From DASVDE01 sp036381235 (GTDB taxonomy: Bacteria > Actinomycetota > Thermoleophilia > Solirubrobacterales > 70-9), in NCBI GenBank assembly GCA_036381235.1, contig DASVDE010000011.1:1-23572 (forward strand): a stretch of 23,572 nt of DNA, in the 5' to 3' direction. Numbering within the stretch: position 1 is the stretch's first letter; each line of letters begins with the position of its first letter. Position numbers and translations under genes: made by a program. This document shows positions 8,168 to 14,372 of the stretch, piece by piece. The notes beneath the pieces were generated by a model. It worked only from the letters and a program-made list of their open reading frames with translations, was not told the DNA's origin and did no database searches.

Positions 8168-8964
8168 GCGCGAGGCCAGAGCACAGAACCGCGCAGGCGT
8201 CGCATTGGCCGAGAGACCTTGAGCGCAAAGCGACGGTCGTCGTCCTCGTGATAGATCCCGACCCGCGGCCACTCGAGCGAACGCTGGGGAGTCAGTCGAG
8301 AGGGCAACGCCGCCGCCGCCTCATAGCCTGCCGCCCCGGCCGCCGCAGCAACTCGGGCGTCGTAATCCCCGTAGGGATAGGCGATCGTCCTGCAGGGACG
8401 ACCAAGGCGCTGCTCACACACTTCTCGCGAGCCCGTGAGCTCGGCCTCCAAATCGAGCTGGTCGAGCTGGGTCAGGTGGGGATGGGAGCGGGTATGCGAT
8501 CCGATCTCCCAGCCCCGATCGGCCAGCCCTCCGAGCTGCTGCCATGACATCGGTCGAAGCTCGGAGTCGTATTCGCCCCCGAGCCACCCATCTATCCCCT
8601 GCCATTTCATCGCCTGCCCCGGGGCGTCGGGAAAGTCCGTCGGCACGAAGACCGTGGCGGGCAGGCCGAGCCCCTCGAGAATCGGCTGCGCCAGCTCCAG
8701 AACGGAGAGATAGGCATCGTCGAAGGTGATCGCCAAGGTCTTCCGCGCAGGCGGCTTCGTCACCGCCTCATGGAAGGTCGCGCCGACGAACCCCTTACGG
8801 AGGAGCTTCTGCATCTGTCGCTCGAAGAGGGCCGGCGTAACCGAAAGCGTCGCGGGCCAGCGATCGCTGATCGCGTGGTAGCAGAGGACGAGCGTGTCTT
8901 TCGTCTCGGCTATGGGTCCAGCGCGCCTTGAAAGCCTACGGAGCGGCGAGGCCGCCGCTGCCAT
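8164..8964 (-). CDS. Polysaccharide deacetylase (NodB-homology domain, CE4)
   Basis: The product is 266 aa from ATG 8964, 29 bases inside the upstream Thr-rich gene. The open frame continues to 9159, but that part is an Arg/Pro-rich antisense-like shadow of the Thr codons. NodB motifs are intact: TFDDAYLS with D82-D83 (motif 1), EIGSHTRSHPHL with H157 and H161 (motif 2, metal ligands) and TIAYPYGDYDARV (motif 3). CE4 enzymes remove N- or O-acetyl groups from chitooligosaccharides, peptidoglycan or exopolysaccharide. No signal peptide or TM segment is present, so it is either cytoplasmic, acting on a precursor, or exported by an unseen route. It ends the minus-strand four-gene block and faces the glycosyltransferase/ATP-grasp operon. 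Confidence 0.88.
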   Translation of the reverse strand: MAAAASPLRRLSRRAGPIAETKDTLVLCYHAISDRWPATLSVTPALFERQMQKLLRKGFVGATFHEAVTKPPARKTLAITFDDAYLSVLELAQPILEGLGLPATVFVPTDFPDAPGQAMKWQGIDGWLGGEYDSELRPMSWQQLGGLADRGWEIGSHTRSHPHLTQLDQLDLEAELTGSREVCEQRLGRPCRTIAYPYGDYDARVAAAAGAAGYEAAAALPSRLTPQRSLEWPRVGIYHEDDDRRFALKVSRPMRRLRGSVLWPRA

Positions 8965-9271
8965 TGGTGGTCGTCCCCGTGCCTGTGGTTTCGGTCGTGG
9001 TCGTCGGCGGGGTGGTTGTCGTTGTGGTCGGCTGCGTCTCCGTCGTCTCCGTCGTCGCAGACGTAGTCGTGGGGGTTGTCGCAGTGGACGAAATCGACGT
9101 CTCCGCCGCGGTGGAAGATTCAGACCCTCCATCGTCGCCGGCGATGACGACGATCGCAATGACCAGACCCACGATCACCGCCACGAGGCCTGCAATGAGA
9201 AGTCGGGCATTGCCGCGTGGGTGACGGCCGTTGTCTCCGGAGCCCATGATGCGCGTCGGGTCTTCGTTCAC
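8936..9271 (-). CDS. Small one-TM protein with Thr-rich extracytoplasmic tail
   Basis: The product is 111 aa. GTG 9271 is chosen because GGAGG at 9277-9281 lies five bases upstream; ATG 9247 is the alternative. A short charged N-terminus is followed by one strong TM helix at residues 24-44 (LLIAGLVAVIVGLVIAIVVIA). After an acidic junction (GDDGGSESS), about 50 residues are dominated by Thr with Ser, Glu and Pro (runs of TTTTT and TTE), ending GSGGLAAP. I do not recognise a named family. The layout suggests a type II membrane protein whose Thr-rich tail spans the wall and may be glycosylated. Its start abuts the stop of the coiled-coil gene, and its 3' end overlaps the deacetylase start. Confidence 0.72.
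   Translation of the reverse strand: MNEDPTRIMGSGDNGRHPRGNARLLIAGLVAVIVGLVIAIVVIAGDDGGSESSTAAETSISSTATTPTTTSATTETTETQPTTTTTTPPTTTTETTGTGTTTNGSGGLAAP
8966..9115 (-). repeat. Thr-codon low-complexity tract
   Basis: The minus strand here is a run of ACN codons broken by Glu, Ser and Pro codons, which gives Val-rich and Arg-rich shadow frames on other readings. It encodes the Thr-rich tail of the one-TM protein. Repeated acg/acc steps make length variation between strains likely. Confidence 0.6.
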
Positions 9272-9808
9272 CTATGCCTCCGGTCCGAATACAGCCTCGA
9301 TGATAGGCGTCGCTTCGTCGCGAGAGATCTCTCTTTCCAAGCACGCCTGGACCTTTTCCCTCGCGGTCCCCGCCATCGCCATCTGTGTCGCCAGGAGTCG
9401 GGCGGCATCCAAGCTGGTGGCGTCTACTCTGCGAGCGTCTCCATCCCGTTCCGGTCCCGAGGTGAAACTCTCCCCCTCCGGGCCCGAGACCGCCTTTACC
9501 TCACGGAGCCTCCCCCGGAAGGAGGTGTCACTCACCCGCACTCCCGACGAGTCCTCTTGGGATGTCGAATCGATTGCTTCGGCGAGCCCGGCGCGAATCT
9601 CCCCGAGCACGTCGATCAACCCGTTCATCTCCTCCCGCAGACGGACCGCACACCCGTCCAGCGCCTCAATCAACGAGTCGACCTCCCCGGCTCGCGCCCG
9701 CGCATCCTCATCTGCCCGTCTCTTCGCCTCGCCCACATAGCGTCGTGCTTCATCCTCGGCCTCGACGATGATCTTCTCCGCCGCCTGCTCAACGGCTTCG
9801 ACGATCAT
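9272..9808 (-). CDS. DivIVA-like coiled-coil protein with small conserved-looking C-terminal helix domain
   Basis: From ATG 9808 the product is 178 aa. The first ~75 residues are continuous charged helix (AAEKIIVEAEDEARRYVGEAKRRAD), as in DivIVA/Wag31-type and ATP-synthase-b-like coiled coils. A polar linker follows, then a compact helical end (DAARLLATQMAMAGTAREK ... DEATPIIEAVFG). No TM segment is seen, so it should be a cytoplasmic filament or scaffold. The frame stays open upstream of the ATG, with codon usage like a real gene and no ATG/GTG/TTG. A CTG at 9907 overlapping the upstream stop (CTGA) would give 211 aa and is a serious alternative start. It sits between the LPxTG gene and the Thr-rich TM gene. 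A role in organising envelope growth is inferred from resemblance only. Confidence 0.65.
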   Translation of the reverse strand: MIVEAVEQAAEKIIVEAEDEARRYVGEAKRRADEDARARAGEVDSLIEALDGCAVRLREEMNGLIDVLGEIRAGLAEAIDSTSQEDSSGVRVSDTSFRGRLREVKAVSGPEGESFTSGPERDGDARRVDATSLDAARLLATQMAMAGTAREKVQACLEREISRDEATPIIEAVFGPEA

Positions 9809-9903
9809 CGCCGCCCGGTCGGCAGGACTCGAGATCTTCGACGGAGGCGTAGCCGCCTTCGACTCGCGCTCGTGCTCTCGAGCGCCTCTTGTCAGCCGCT
9901 TTT

Positions 9904-10275
9904 TCAGGTCGTGTATTCGCGCCTGGCCGTGAAACGACGCAGGACGAAGCCGATCGAGGTCAGTGCAAGGGCAACAGCGGCAAGGGCGATCAGATCGAAG
10001 CCGGTAAAGGGCAGCCCCCCGCCGATCCCCCCTTGGGAGCCCTGGGCAGGAGCAGCGCTTGGCGGCGCAGCGTTCACGGCGGCGTTGCCCGCCCCACCCC
10101 CCGCGTTCGCCTGGTGGACCGGGTTGTCGTATTGGGCGTTGACCGGATCGGTGCCCGCGGCCAAACCGAGCGCAGGCATCGCAGCGAAGCCCAGAAGACA
10201 AAGGGTGGTGCCCACGACCGAGACGGCAAGGCGGGCACGTACGCGACGACTGTGAGTTGAGCCAACTCTCTTCAT
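9904..10275 (-). CDS. Small LPxTG-type (LPFTG) cell-wall-anchored protein
   Basis: The product is 123 aa from ATG 10275. The N-terminus is a Sec-type signal peptide: basic residues 1-16, then a hydrophobic core (LAVSVVGTTLCLLGFAAMPAL) and likely cleavage near A39-A40. The mature part is only about 45 residues of Gly/Ala/Asn/Pro-rich, probably disordered sequence. The sorting signal is complete: LPFTG at 88-92, hydrophobic segment 94-111 and the basic tail RRFTARR. Sortases cut between T and G and join the protein to the wall peptide; no sortase gene is in this window. The mature part is too short for an enzyme, so a spacer or structural role is likely. It heads the four-gene minus block. Confidence 0.82.
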   Translation of the reverse strand: MKRVGSTHSRRVRARLAVSVVGTTLCLLGFAAMPALGLAAGTDPVNAQYDNPVHQANAGGGAGNAAVNAAPPSAAPAQGSQGGIGGGLPFTGFDLIALAAVALALTSIGFVLRRFTARREYTT

Positions 10276-10395
10276 GAATGGCGGGCCGATGCAGTATGAA
10301 TTTGCAGCGGCGCTTTCAGTGTGACAGAGGCACCACCACCCCGCAACGGCGTCCCCCCGTCATGCATATGAGCTTGCGCTTGAGCTCGGCCTTCC
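10276..10395 (-). promoter_or_regulatory. 120-base gap before the LPFTG gene; possible promoter, no clear terminator
   Basis: The gap follows the TPR-ligase stop. I see no stem with a T-run, so a terminator for the arg/ligase operon is not evident; a weak GAGCT...AGCTC stem exists near 10371-10388. A possible weak -10 (CATACT, minus strand, around 10295-10300) lies upstream of the LPFTG gene, with a poor -35. A 31-codon ORF (10272-10367, minus) ends in ATGA overlapping the LPFTG start; I cannot support it as a gene. Confidence 0.25.
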
Positions 10396-12330
10396 TCAGC
10401 GCTGTCCGGACTCATTCGACTGCAGCGCCCTCTGAAGACCGATCGTGAAGGGATCTCGAGGGTTGAGACGATGGGCAACGGCGAGCTCGCGCAGCGCTCG
10501 TTGCGGAGCATCGCTTCGGTGCAGTTTCCCCAGGAAGTAGTAACTGGCGTAGTTCTGTGGCTCTCGAGACCGCGCTTCCTCAAAAGCGTTCTCGGCCAAG
10601 GCCCGGTCTCCGAGACGAGCCGCGATGACCCCCTTGACCAACAGTGGCTCGGGGTCGAATGGATTGAGATCCGCCGCACGGTTCAGATCGGCAAGGGCCC
10701 GCGCCGGATCGACAGCCGCCTCGGTGGTGCCCTCTTCTCCAAAGCGCTCGGCCAAGTAAAAGGGAGTAGCAACAATTACCGCTCCCACCAGAGCGGCTAT
10801 GACAGCCATGCGAGGCCAGCGCCGCTCGTCGACGTCGACGGTTCGCAAAGCCGGCGACGCGATTGCGCCCGCCAAGAAAATCGCAATGGCGGTCACCGCA
10901 GGGTAATTCCAAAACCAGTCATAGGAAGCCTGGACGAACCAGTAGGCACAGGCAGCCCCGCCGCCTGCCACCAGCTCGGCGCCAACCCGCCCCTGGCGAC
11001 GACTGCGGATTGCGGCCAACACGCAGGCGCCGACAAAGACTGCGAACAGAGCCAAGCCCACCACCCCAAGCTCGGAGAACATGAGCATTTCGACACTGTG
11101 GGGATCGCGAGGGGTTTCGTGGCTCTCCCTGTCCTGCAGATAGGCAAGCTGGAAAGCCCCCGCTCCCGCGCCAAACGGGTTGTCTGCCCCCTCGGCAAGG
11201 GCCACGCGCCAGATGTCACCGCGGTTGGAGCCCGCGTTCAAACCAAAGCGGGTGCTGCTGGAGGAGAAGCTCGGGGTCCCCTGGTGGGCAAATTCGTCCC
11301 AGCGCTTCTCGAAGAATTGGCCAACACCGCCGTTTGCCGAGAACACGGCAACCAAGCCGACCGTCACCGCGGCGATCGCCACAATCAAGAGCGCCCCTGA
11401 AATGCCTCGCGACTGTCTGGGACTGAGCTGGACGCGCGGTTCGAGCAAGCCCAGCACCAGTAACGCCAGAAGGAGGGAGCCGAGGCATGCGAGGGCGATG
11501 TCGCCTCCGACCGAGTGGAGGATCGGCAGCACCCCGGGATTCGCGTCTCCGTACTGAAACACCCGAAGCAACTCGGGCAGCAACACAATCACGGGTAGCA
11601 CCGCTATTGCGATGTGCACTACCACTCGCAGGCGGCTCGGAGAAATCGCGAGCAAAAGGATGACGGCGACGATCACAGCCGGGAGCGAACCGCGGCTCTG
11701 CGCGAGAACCGCCAAACAGAGCAGGAGCGTCACCCCGGCGATCAGCGGCGCACGTAGGGCCCAGTGGGCGCGCGAGGAAGAGGCGAAAGAGAGAAGCGGC
11801 AGGGTGCAGAGCAAGAAGAACGCCGCATTGGCATTGCGATAGCCAATCGGGAATCGCAGTGTCGCATCGCCGTGCAGATAGAGCAAATAGTCAGACCCGG
11901 TGGAGATTGCGATCACCGTCGCCACTCCCACCACGACGCCGGCGAGTCCGACGATCAGCAAGACGAGCCGCATCTCCTTGCCGAGCAACACCACGCTCCA
12001 CGCTCCCAGCACGAGGAGAACCGCGTAGGCGACGATTTGAAACACGTCGGGGGGCGCTGCCGCGCGAACCGGCGTCCAGGCAAGCGATATCGCCGTCAGG
12101 ACCCCGAGCAAGAGCAGCGAGCCCAGGGCAACCGCCAAGGGCCCCTCGACTCTCGGCCGTCGCTGCACTCCGACCAGGAAAGCGATCAGAAGGCCGCAAA
12201 GAACGGCCCCGCCGGGATAGAAGACCCGGCCGAAGTACCCGCCTTGCTTCCAGCCCATCCACACCAAGACCGCCGTGACCGCCGTGACCATGACGATGCC
12301 GGCCACGCGCATGGTGCGCTCGGCGCTCAT
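10396..12330 (-). CDS. O-antigen ligase (Wzy_C) family membrane protein with C-terminal TPR repeats
   Basis: The product is 644 aa from ATG 12330, which overlaps the argD stop by four bases (ATGA). About 12 hydrophobic helices fill residues 8 to ~490. The Wzy_C region shows AQSRGSLPAVIVAVILLL, NRGDIWRVALAEGADNPFGAGAGAF and DPHSVEMLMFSELGVVGLALF, the family's H-S/N...E.G..G motif. The last ~100 residues form at least two tetratricopeptide repeats (ALADLNRAADLNPFDPEPLL..., ALAENAFEEARSREPQNYASY..., ALRELAVAHRLNPRDPF). Family members polymerise or transfer lipid-linked glycans outside the membrane; the TPRs would be a docking module. The substrate is unknown. It sits where argF or argR follows argD in relatives, so it is probably co-transcribed with the arginine genes. 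It is the second member of this family in the window. Confidence 0.85.
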   Translation of the reverse strand: MSAERTMRVAGIVMVTAVTAVLVWMGWKQGGYFGRVFYPGGAVLCGLLIAFLVGVQRRPRVEGPLAVALGSLLLLGVLTAISLAWTPVRAAAPPDVFQIVAYAVLLVLGAWSVVLLGKEMRLVLLIVGLAGVVVGVATVIAISTGSDYLLYLHGDATLRFPIGYRNANAAFFLLCTLPLLSFASSSRAHWALRAPLIAGVTLLLCLAVLAQSRGSLPAVIVAVILLLAISPSRLRVVVHIAIAVLPVIVLLPELLRVFQYGDANPGVLPILHSVGGDIALACLGSLLLALLVLGLLEPRVQLSPRQSRGISGALLIVAIAAVTVGLVAVFSANGGVGQFFEKRWDEFAHQGTPSFSSSSTRFGLNAGSNRGDIWRVALAEGADNPFGAGAGAFQLAYLQDRESHETPRDPHSVEMLMFSELGVVGLALFAVFVGACVLAAIRSRRQGRVGAELVAGGGAACAYWFVQASYDWFWNYPAVTAIAIFLAGAIASPALRTVDVDERRWPRMAVIAALVGAVIVATPFYLAERFGEEGTTEAAVDPARALADLNRAADLNPFDPEPLLVKGVIAARLGDRALAENAFEEARSREPQNYASYYFLGKLHRSDAPQRALRELAVAHRLNPRDPFTIGLQRALQSNESGQR

Positions 12331-13526
12331 CCGCGAACGGTCCGCTCCGACGCGCAAAGCAGGTCGGAAAGCACGGAGACCGCGGCCTCGCAGTCATCCG
12401 AGGAGATCGTCAGCGGAGGAAGCATGCGGATCGTGCCAGGCGCGGGGACATTGACGACCAGGCCGTGCGCGAGGAGCTCCGCGCCCAGCGCTGCTGCGTC
12501 GATCCCGTCCTCGAGCCCAAGCCCCAGCATCAAGCCCCGGCCGCGAACTTCCCGAACCCCTTCGAGGGCGAGAAAACCCTCCCTCAACTTGGCGCCAAGC
12601 TCACGCACGTTTCTGAGCAGGGTGGGGTCGTCGACGATGTCGAGCACGGCAAGGGCGGCCGCCGTGACGAGCGGCCCACCGGCAAAGGTCGAGCCGTGGT
12701 CGCCCGGCTCGAGGACCTCGCCGACATCGGGCGTAGTCACGCAGGCTCCGATCGGTAAGCCGCCTCCGAGCGCCTTGGCGGTGGTCAGCACGTCGGGCCG
12801 GATCGGGGTCTGCTCGTAAGCCCAAAGGGATCCCGTCCGGCCCATCCCCGTCTGGATCTCGTCGAGGATCAGCAGCGCCCCCGCCTCGTCACACGCCTCG
12901 CGCGCGGCCAGCAGCGCCTCGTCGCTCACCGGATGGATGCCGCTCTCACCCTGGATCGGCTCGATCAGAACCGCGGCGGTGCTCTCCCCGACCGCCGCGC
13001 GCAGGGCGTCGGCATCGTTGAGGGGCACCGAGCGAAAGCCGGAGAGCATCGGTCCCAGGGCCTCGTTCTCGGCCAGGTTGGGCGTCGCCGCGAGCGCGCC
13101 GTAGGTGCGCCCGTGGAAGTCGCTCTCGAAGCTGACTATCTCCGGCGCCTCGATCCCGCGCCGATGGGCATGCTTGCGGGCGATCTTGATCGCGCACTCA
13201 TTCGCCTCGGTGCCCGAATTGGCGAAGAAGACCCGCCCATCCAGGCTTGACCTCGCCAGCCGCTCCGCCAGCCGCACCATCGGCTCGGTGTAGAAGAGGT
13301 TGGAGGTGTGCATCAGCCGCCCGGCCTGCTCACGCACCGCCTCGACCACGGTCGGGTGGCAATGGCCGACGGAGCAGACCGAGATCCCCGCCAGGAAGTC
13401 GAGGTACTCCTTGCCCTCGGAGTCCCACAGCCTCGCTCCCTCTCCACGCACGAACTCGACCGGCGCTCGACGGTAGGTCCGCATCAGATAGCGCTCGTCG
13501 AGCGCCTGCACATCCACGAGGCTCAC
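12327..13526 (-). CDS. argD: Acetylornithine aminotransferase
   Basis: The product is 399 aa from GTG 13526, overlapping the argB stop by four bases (GTGA). It is a class III PLP aminotransferase: FFANSGTEANECAIKIARKH (phosphate-binding turn), SFESDFHGRTYGALAAT, the aspartate of ALLILDEIQTGMGRTG that contacts the PLP ring nitrogen, and the Schiff-base lysine in TTAKALGGGLPIG. Length and motifs fit ArgD throughout. It converts N-acetylglutamate 5-semialdehyde to N2-acetylornithine with glutamate as amino donor, in the cytoplasm. ArgD enzymes often also act on succinyl-diaminopimelate precursors. The position after argB is canonical for the actinobacterial argCJBD order; the following gene is a membrane ligase, not argF. 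Confidence 0.95.
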   Translation of the reverse strand: MSLVDVQALDERYLMRTYRRAPVEFVRGEGARLWDSEGKEYLDFLAGISVCSVGHCHPTVVEAVREQAGRLMHTSNLFYTEPMVRLAERLARSSLDGRVFFANSGTEANECAIKIARKHAHRRGIEAPEIVSFESDFHGRTYGALAATPNLAENEALGPMLSGFRSVPLNDADALRAAVGESTAAVLIEPIQGESGIHPVSDEALLAAREACDEAGALLILDEIQTGMGRTGSLWAYEQTPIRPDVLTTAKALGGGLPIGACVTTPDVGEVLEPGDHGSTFAGGPLVTAAALAVLDIVDDPTLLRNVRELGAKLREGFLALEGVREVRGRGLMLGLGLEDGIDAAALGAELLAHGLVVNVPAPGTIRMLPPLTISSDDCEAAVSVLSDLLCASERTVRG

Positions 13527-14362
13527 GGCGTCACCATCGTGCCGATACCGGCATCGGTGAACAGCTCCAGCAGCAGGCTGTGGGGCTTGCGACCGTCGAT
13601 GATGTGCGCCGACTGGGACCCGCCGCGAATCGCGTCCACGCAGGCCTGGAGCTTGGGGCGCATGCCGCCGTCTATCTTCGGCAGCCCTTCGACGACCTCA
13701 CTCACCGTCGCGCGACTGATCAGCGAACCCTGATCATCGGCGTCGCCGAGCCAGCCCTCGACGTCGGTGAGGAAGACCGCCTTATAGGCGCCCAGCGCCG
13801 CGGCGACCTTTCCGGCCGCCTCGTCGGCATTGACGTTGTACGGGTTCCCCTCGCGATCGGAAGCCGAGGAGGCGATCACCGGGATGTAGTCGGCCGCTAT
13901 GTGATTGAGGACGTCGACGTCGACCCGCTCGATCGAGCCGACGAAGCCGACCTGCTCGGCGTTGGGAACCGGCGCCACCTCGAACAGCGAGCCGTCCTGG
14001 CCGGAGAGGCCGACCGCGGGCTGCCCGTGGCGGTTGAGTCTCTGCACGATGTCGGAGTTGAGCTTGCCGAGCAGGACCATGCGCGCCACCTCGACCGTCT
14101 CGGCATCGGAGACGCGCAGCCCCTCGTGGAACTTGACCTCGAGGCCGAGCCGTTCCATGTATTTGGTGATCTCCGGACCGCCGCCGTGGACGATCACCGG
14201 GTTGAGGCCGACGTACTTGAGCAGGACCACATCGGTGGCGAAGGCCTCGCGCAGCTCCTCCTCCCGCATCGCGGCGCCGCCGTACTTGATCACGACGGTG
14301 CGGCCGTGGAACTCCCTGATGTAGGGAAGCGCCTCGAGAAGTGTGTCGACATTGGTGCTCAC
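13523..14362 (-). CDS. argB: Acetylglutamate kinase
   Basis: The product is 279 aa from GTG 14362, with GAGGAG six bases upstream of the start. Motifs are VVIKYGGAAM (nucleotide loop, with the catalytic Lys), VIVHGGGPEITKYMERLGL (acetylglutamate binding), LVSDAET-type RVSDAETVEVARMVLLGKLN, NVNADEAAGKVAAALGA, LTDVEGWLGD and KIDGGMRPKL. The enzyme phosphorylates N-acetylglutamate, usually the controlled step of arginine synthesis. An N-terminal helix (TLLEALPYIREFHGR) precedes the first strand. In known kinases this helix marks the hexameric, arginine-inhibited type, so feedback by arginine is inferred. It is 10 bases downstream of argJ and overlaps argD. Confidence 0.96.
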   Translation of the reverse strand: MSTNVDTLLEALPYIREFHGRTVVIKYGGAAMREEELREAFATDVVLLKYVGLNPVIVHGGGPEITKYMERLGLEVKFHEGLRVSDAETVEVARMVLLGKLNSDIVQRLNRHGQPAVGLSGQDGSLFEVAPVPNAEQVGFVGSIERVDVDVLNHIAADYIPVIASSASDREGNPYNVNADEAAGKVAAALGAYKAVFLTDVEGWLGDADDQGSLISRATVSEVVEGLPKIDGGMRPKLQACVDAIRGGSQSAHIIDGRKPHSLLLELFTDAGIGTMVTP

Positions 14363-14372
14363 GGCTCGCTCC

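Noticed and set aside
8965..9159. Arg/Pro-rich N-terminal extension of the deacetylase
   Set aside because: It is a frame-shifted reading of the Thr tract, with no signal peptide. ATG 8964 gives a normal NodB protein.
8928..9224. Val-rich plus-strand frame resembling a membrane segment
   Set aside because: Runs of GTC/GTG are the reverse complement of ACN Thr codons. The minus-strand reading has a TM helix, RBS and operon context.
8894..10255. 453-aa plus-strand frame, Arg/Gly-rich
   Set aside because: It is antisense to the Thr-rich, coiled-coil and LPFTG genes, and its low-complexity start is the complement of Thr codons.
10272..10367. 31-codon ORF overlapping the LPFTG start by ATGA
   Set aside because: No Shine-Dalgarno, no recognisable product and expected by chance in GC-rich DNA. 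Noted only as part of the intergenic region.
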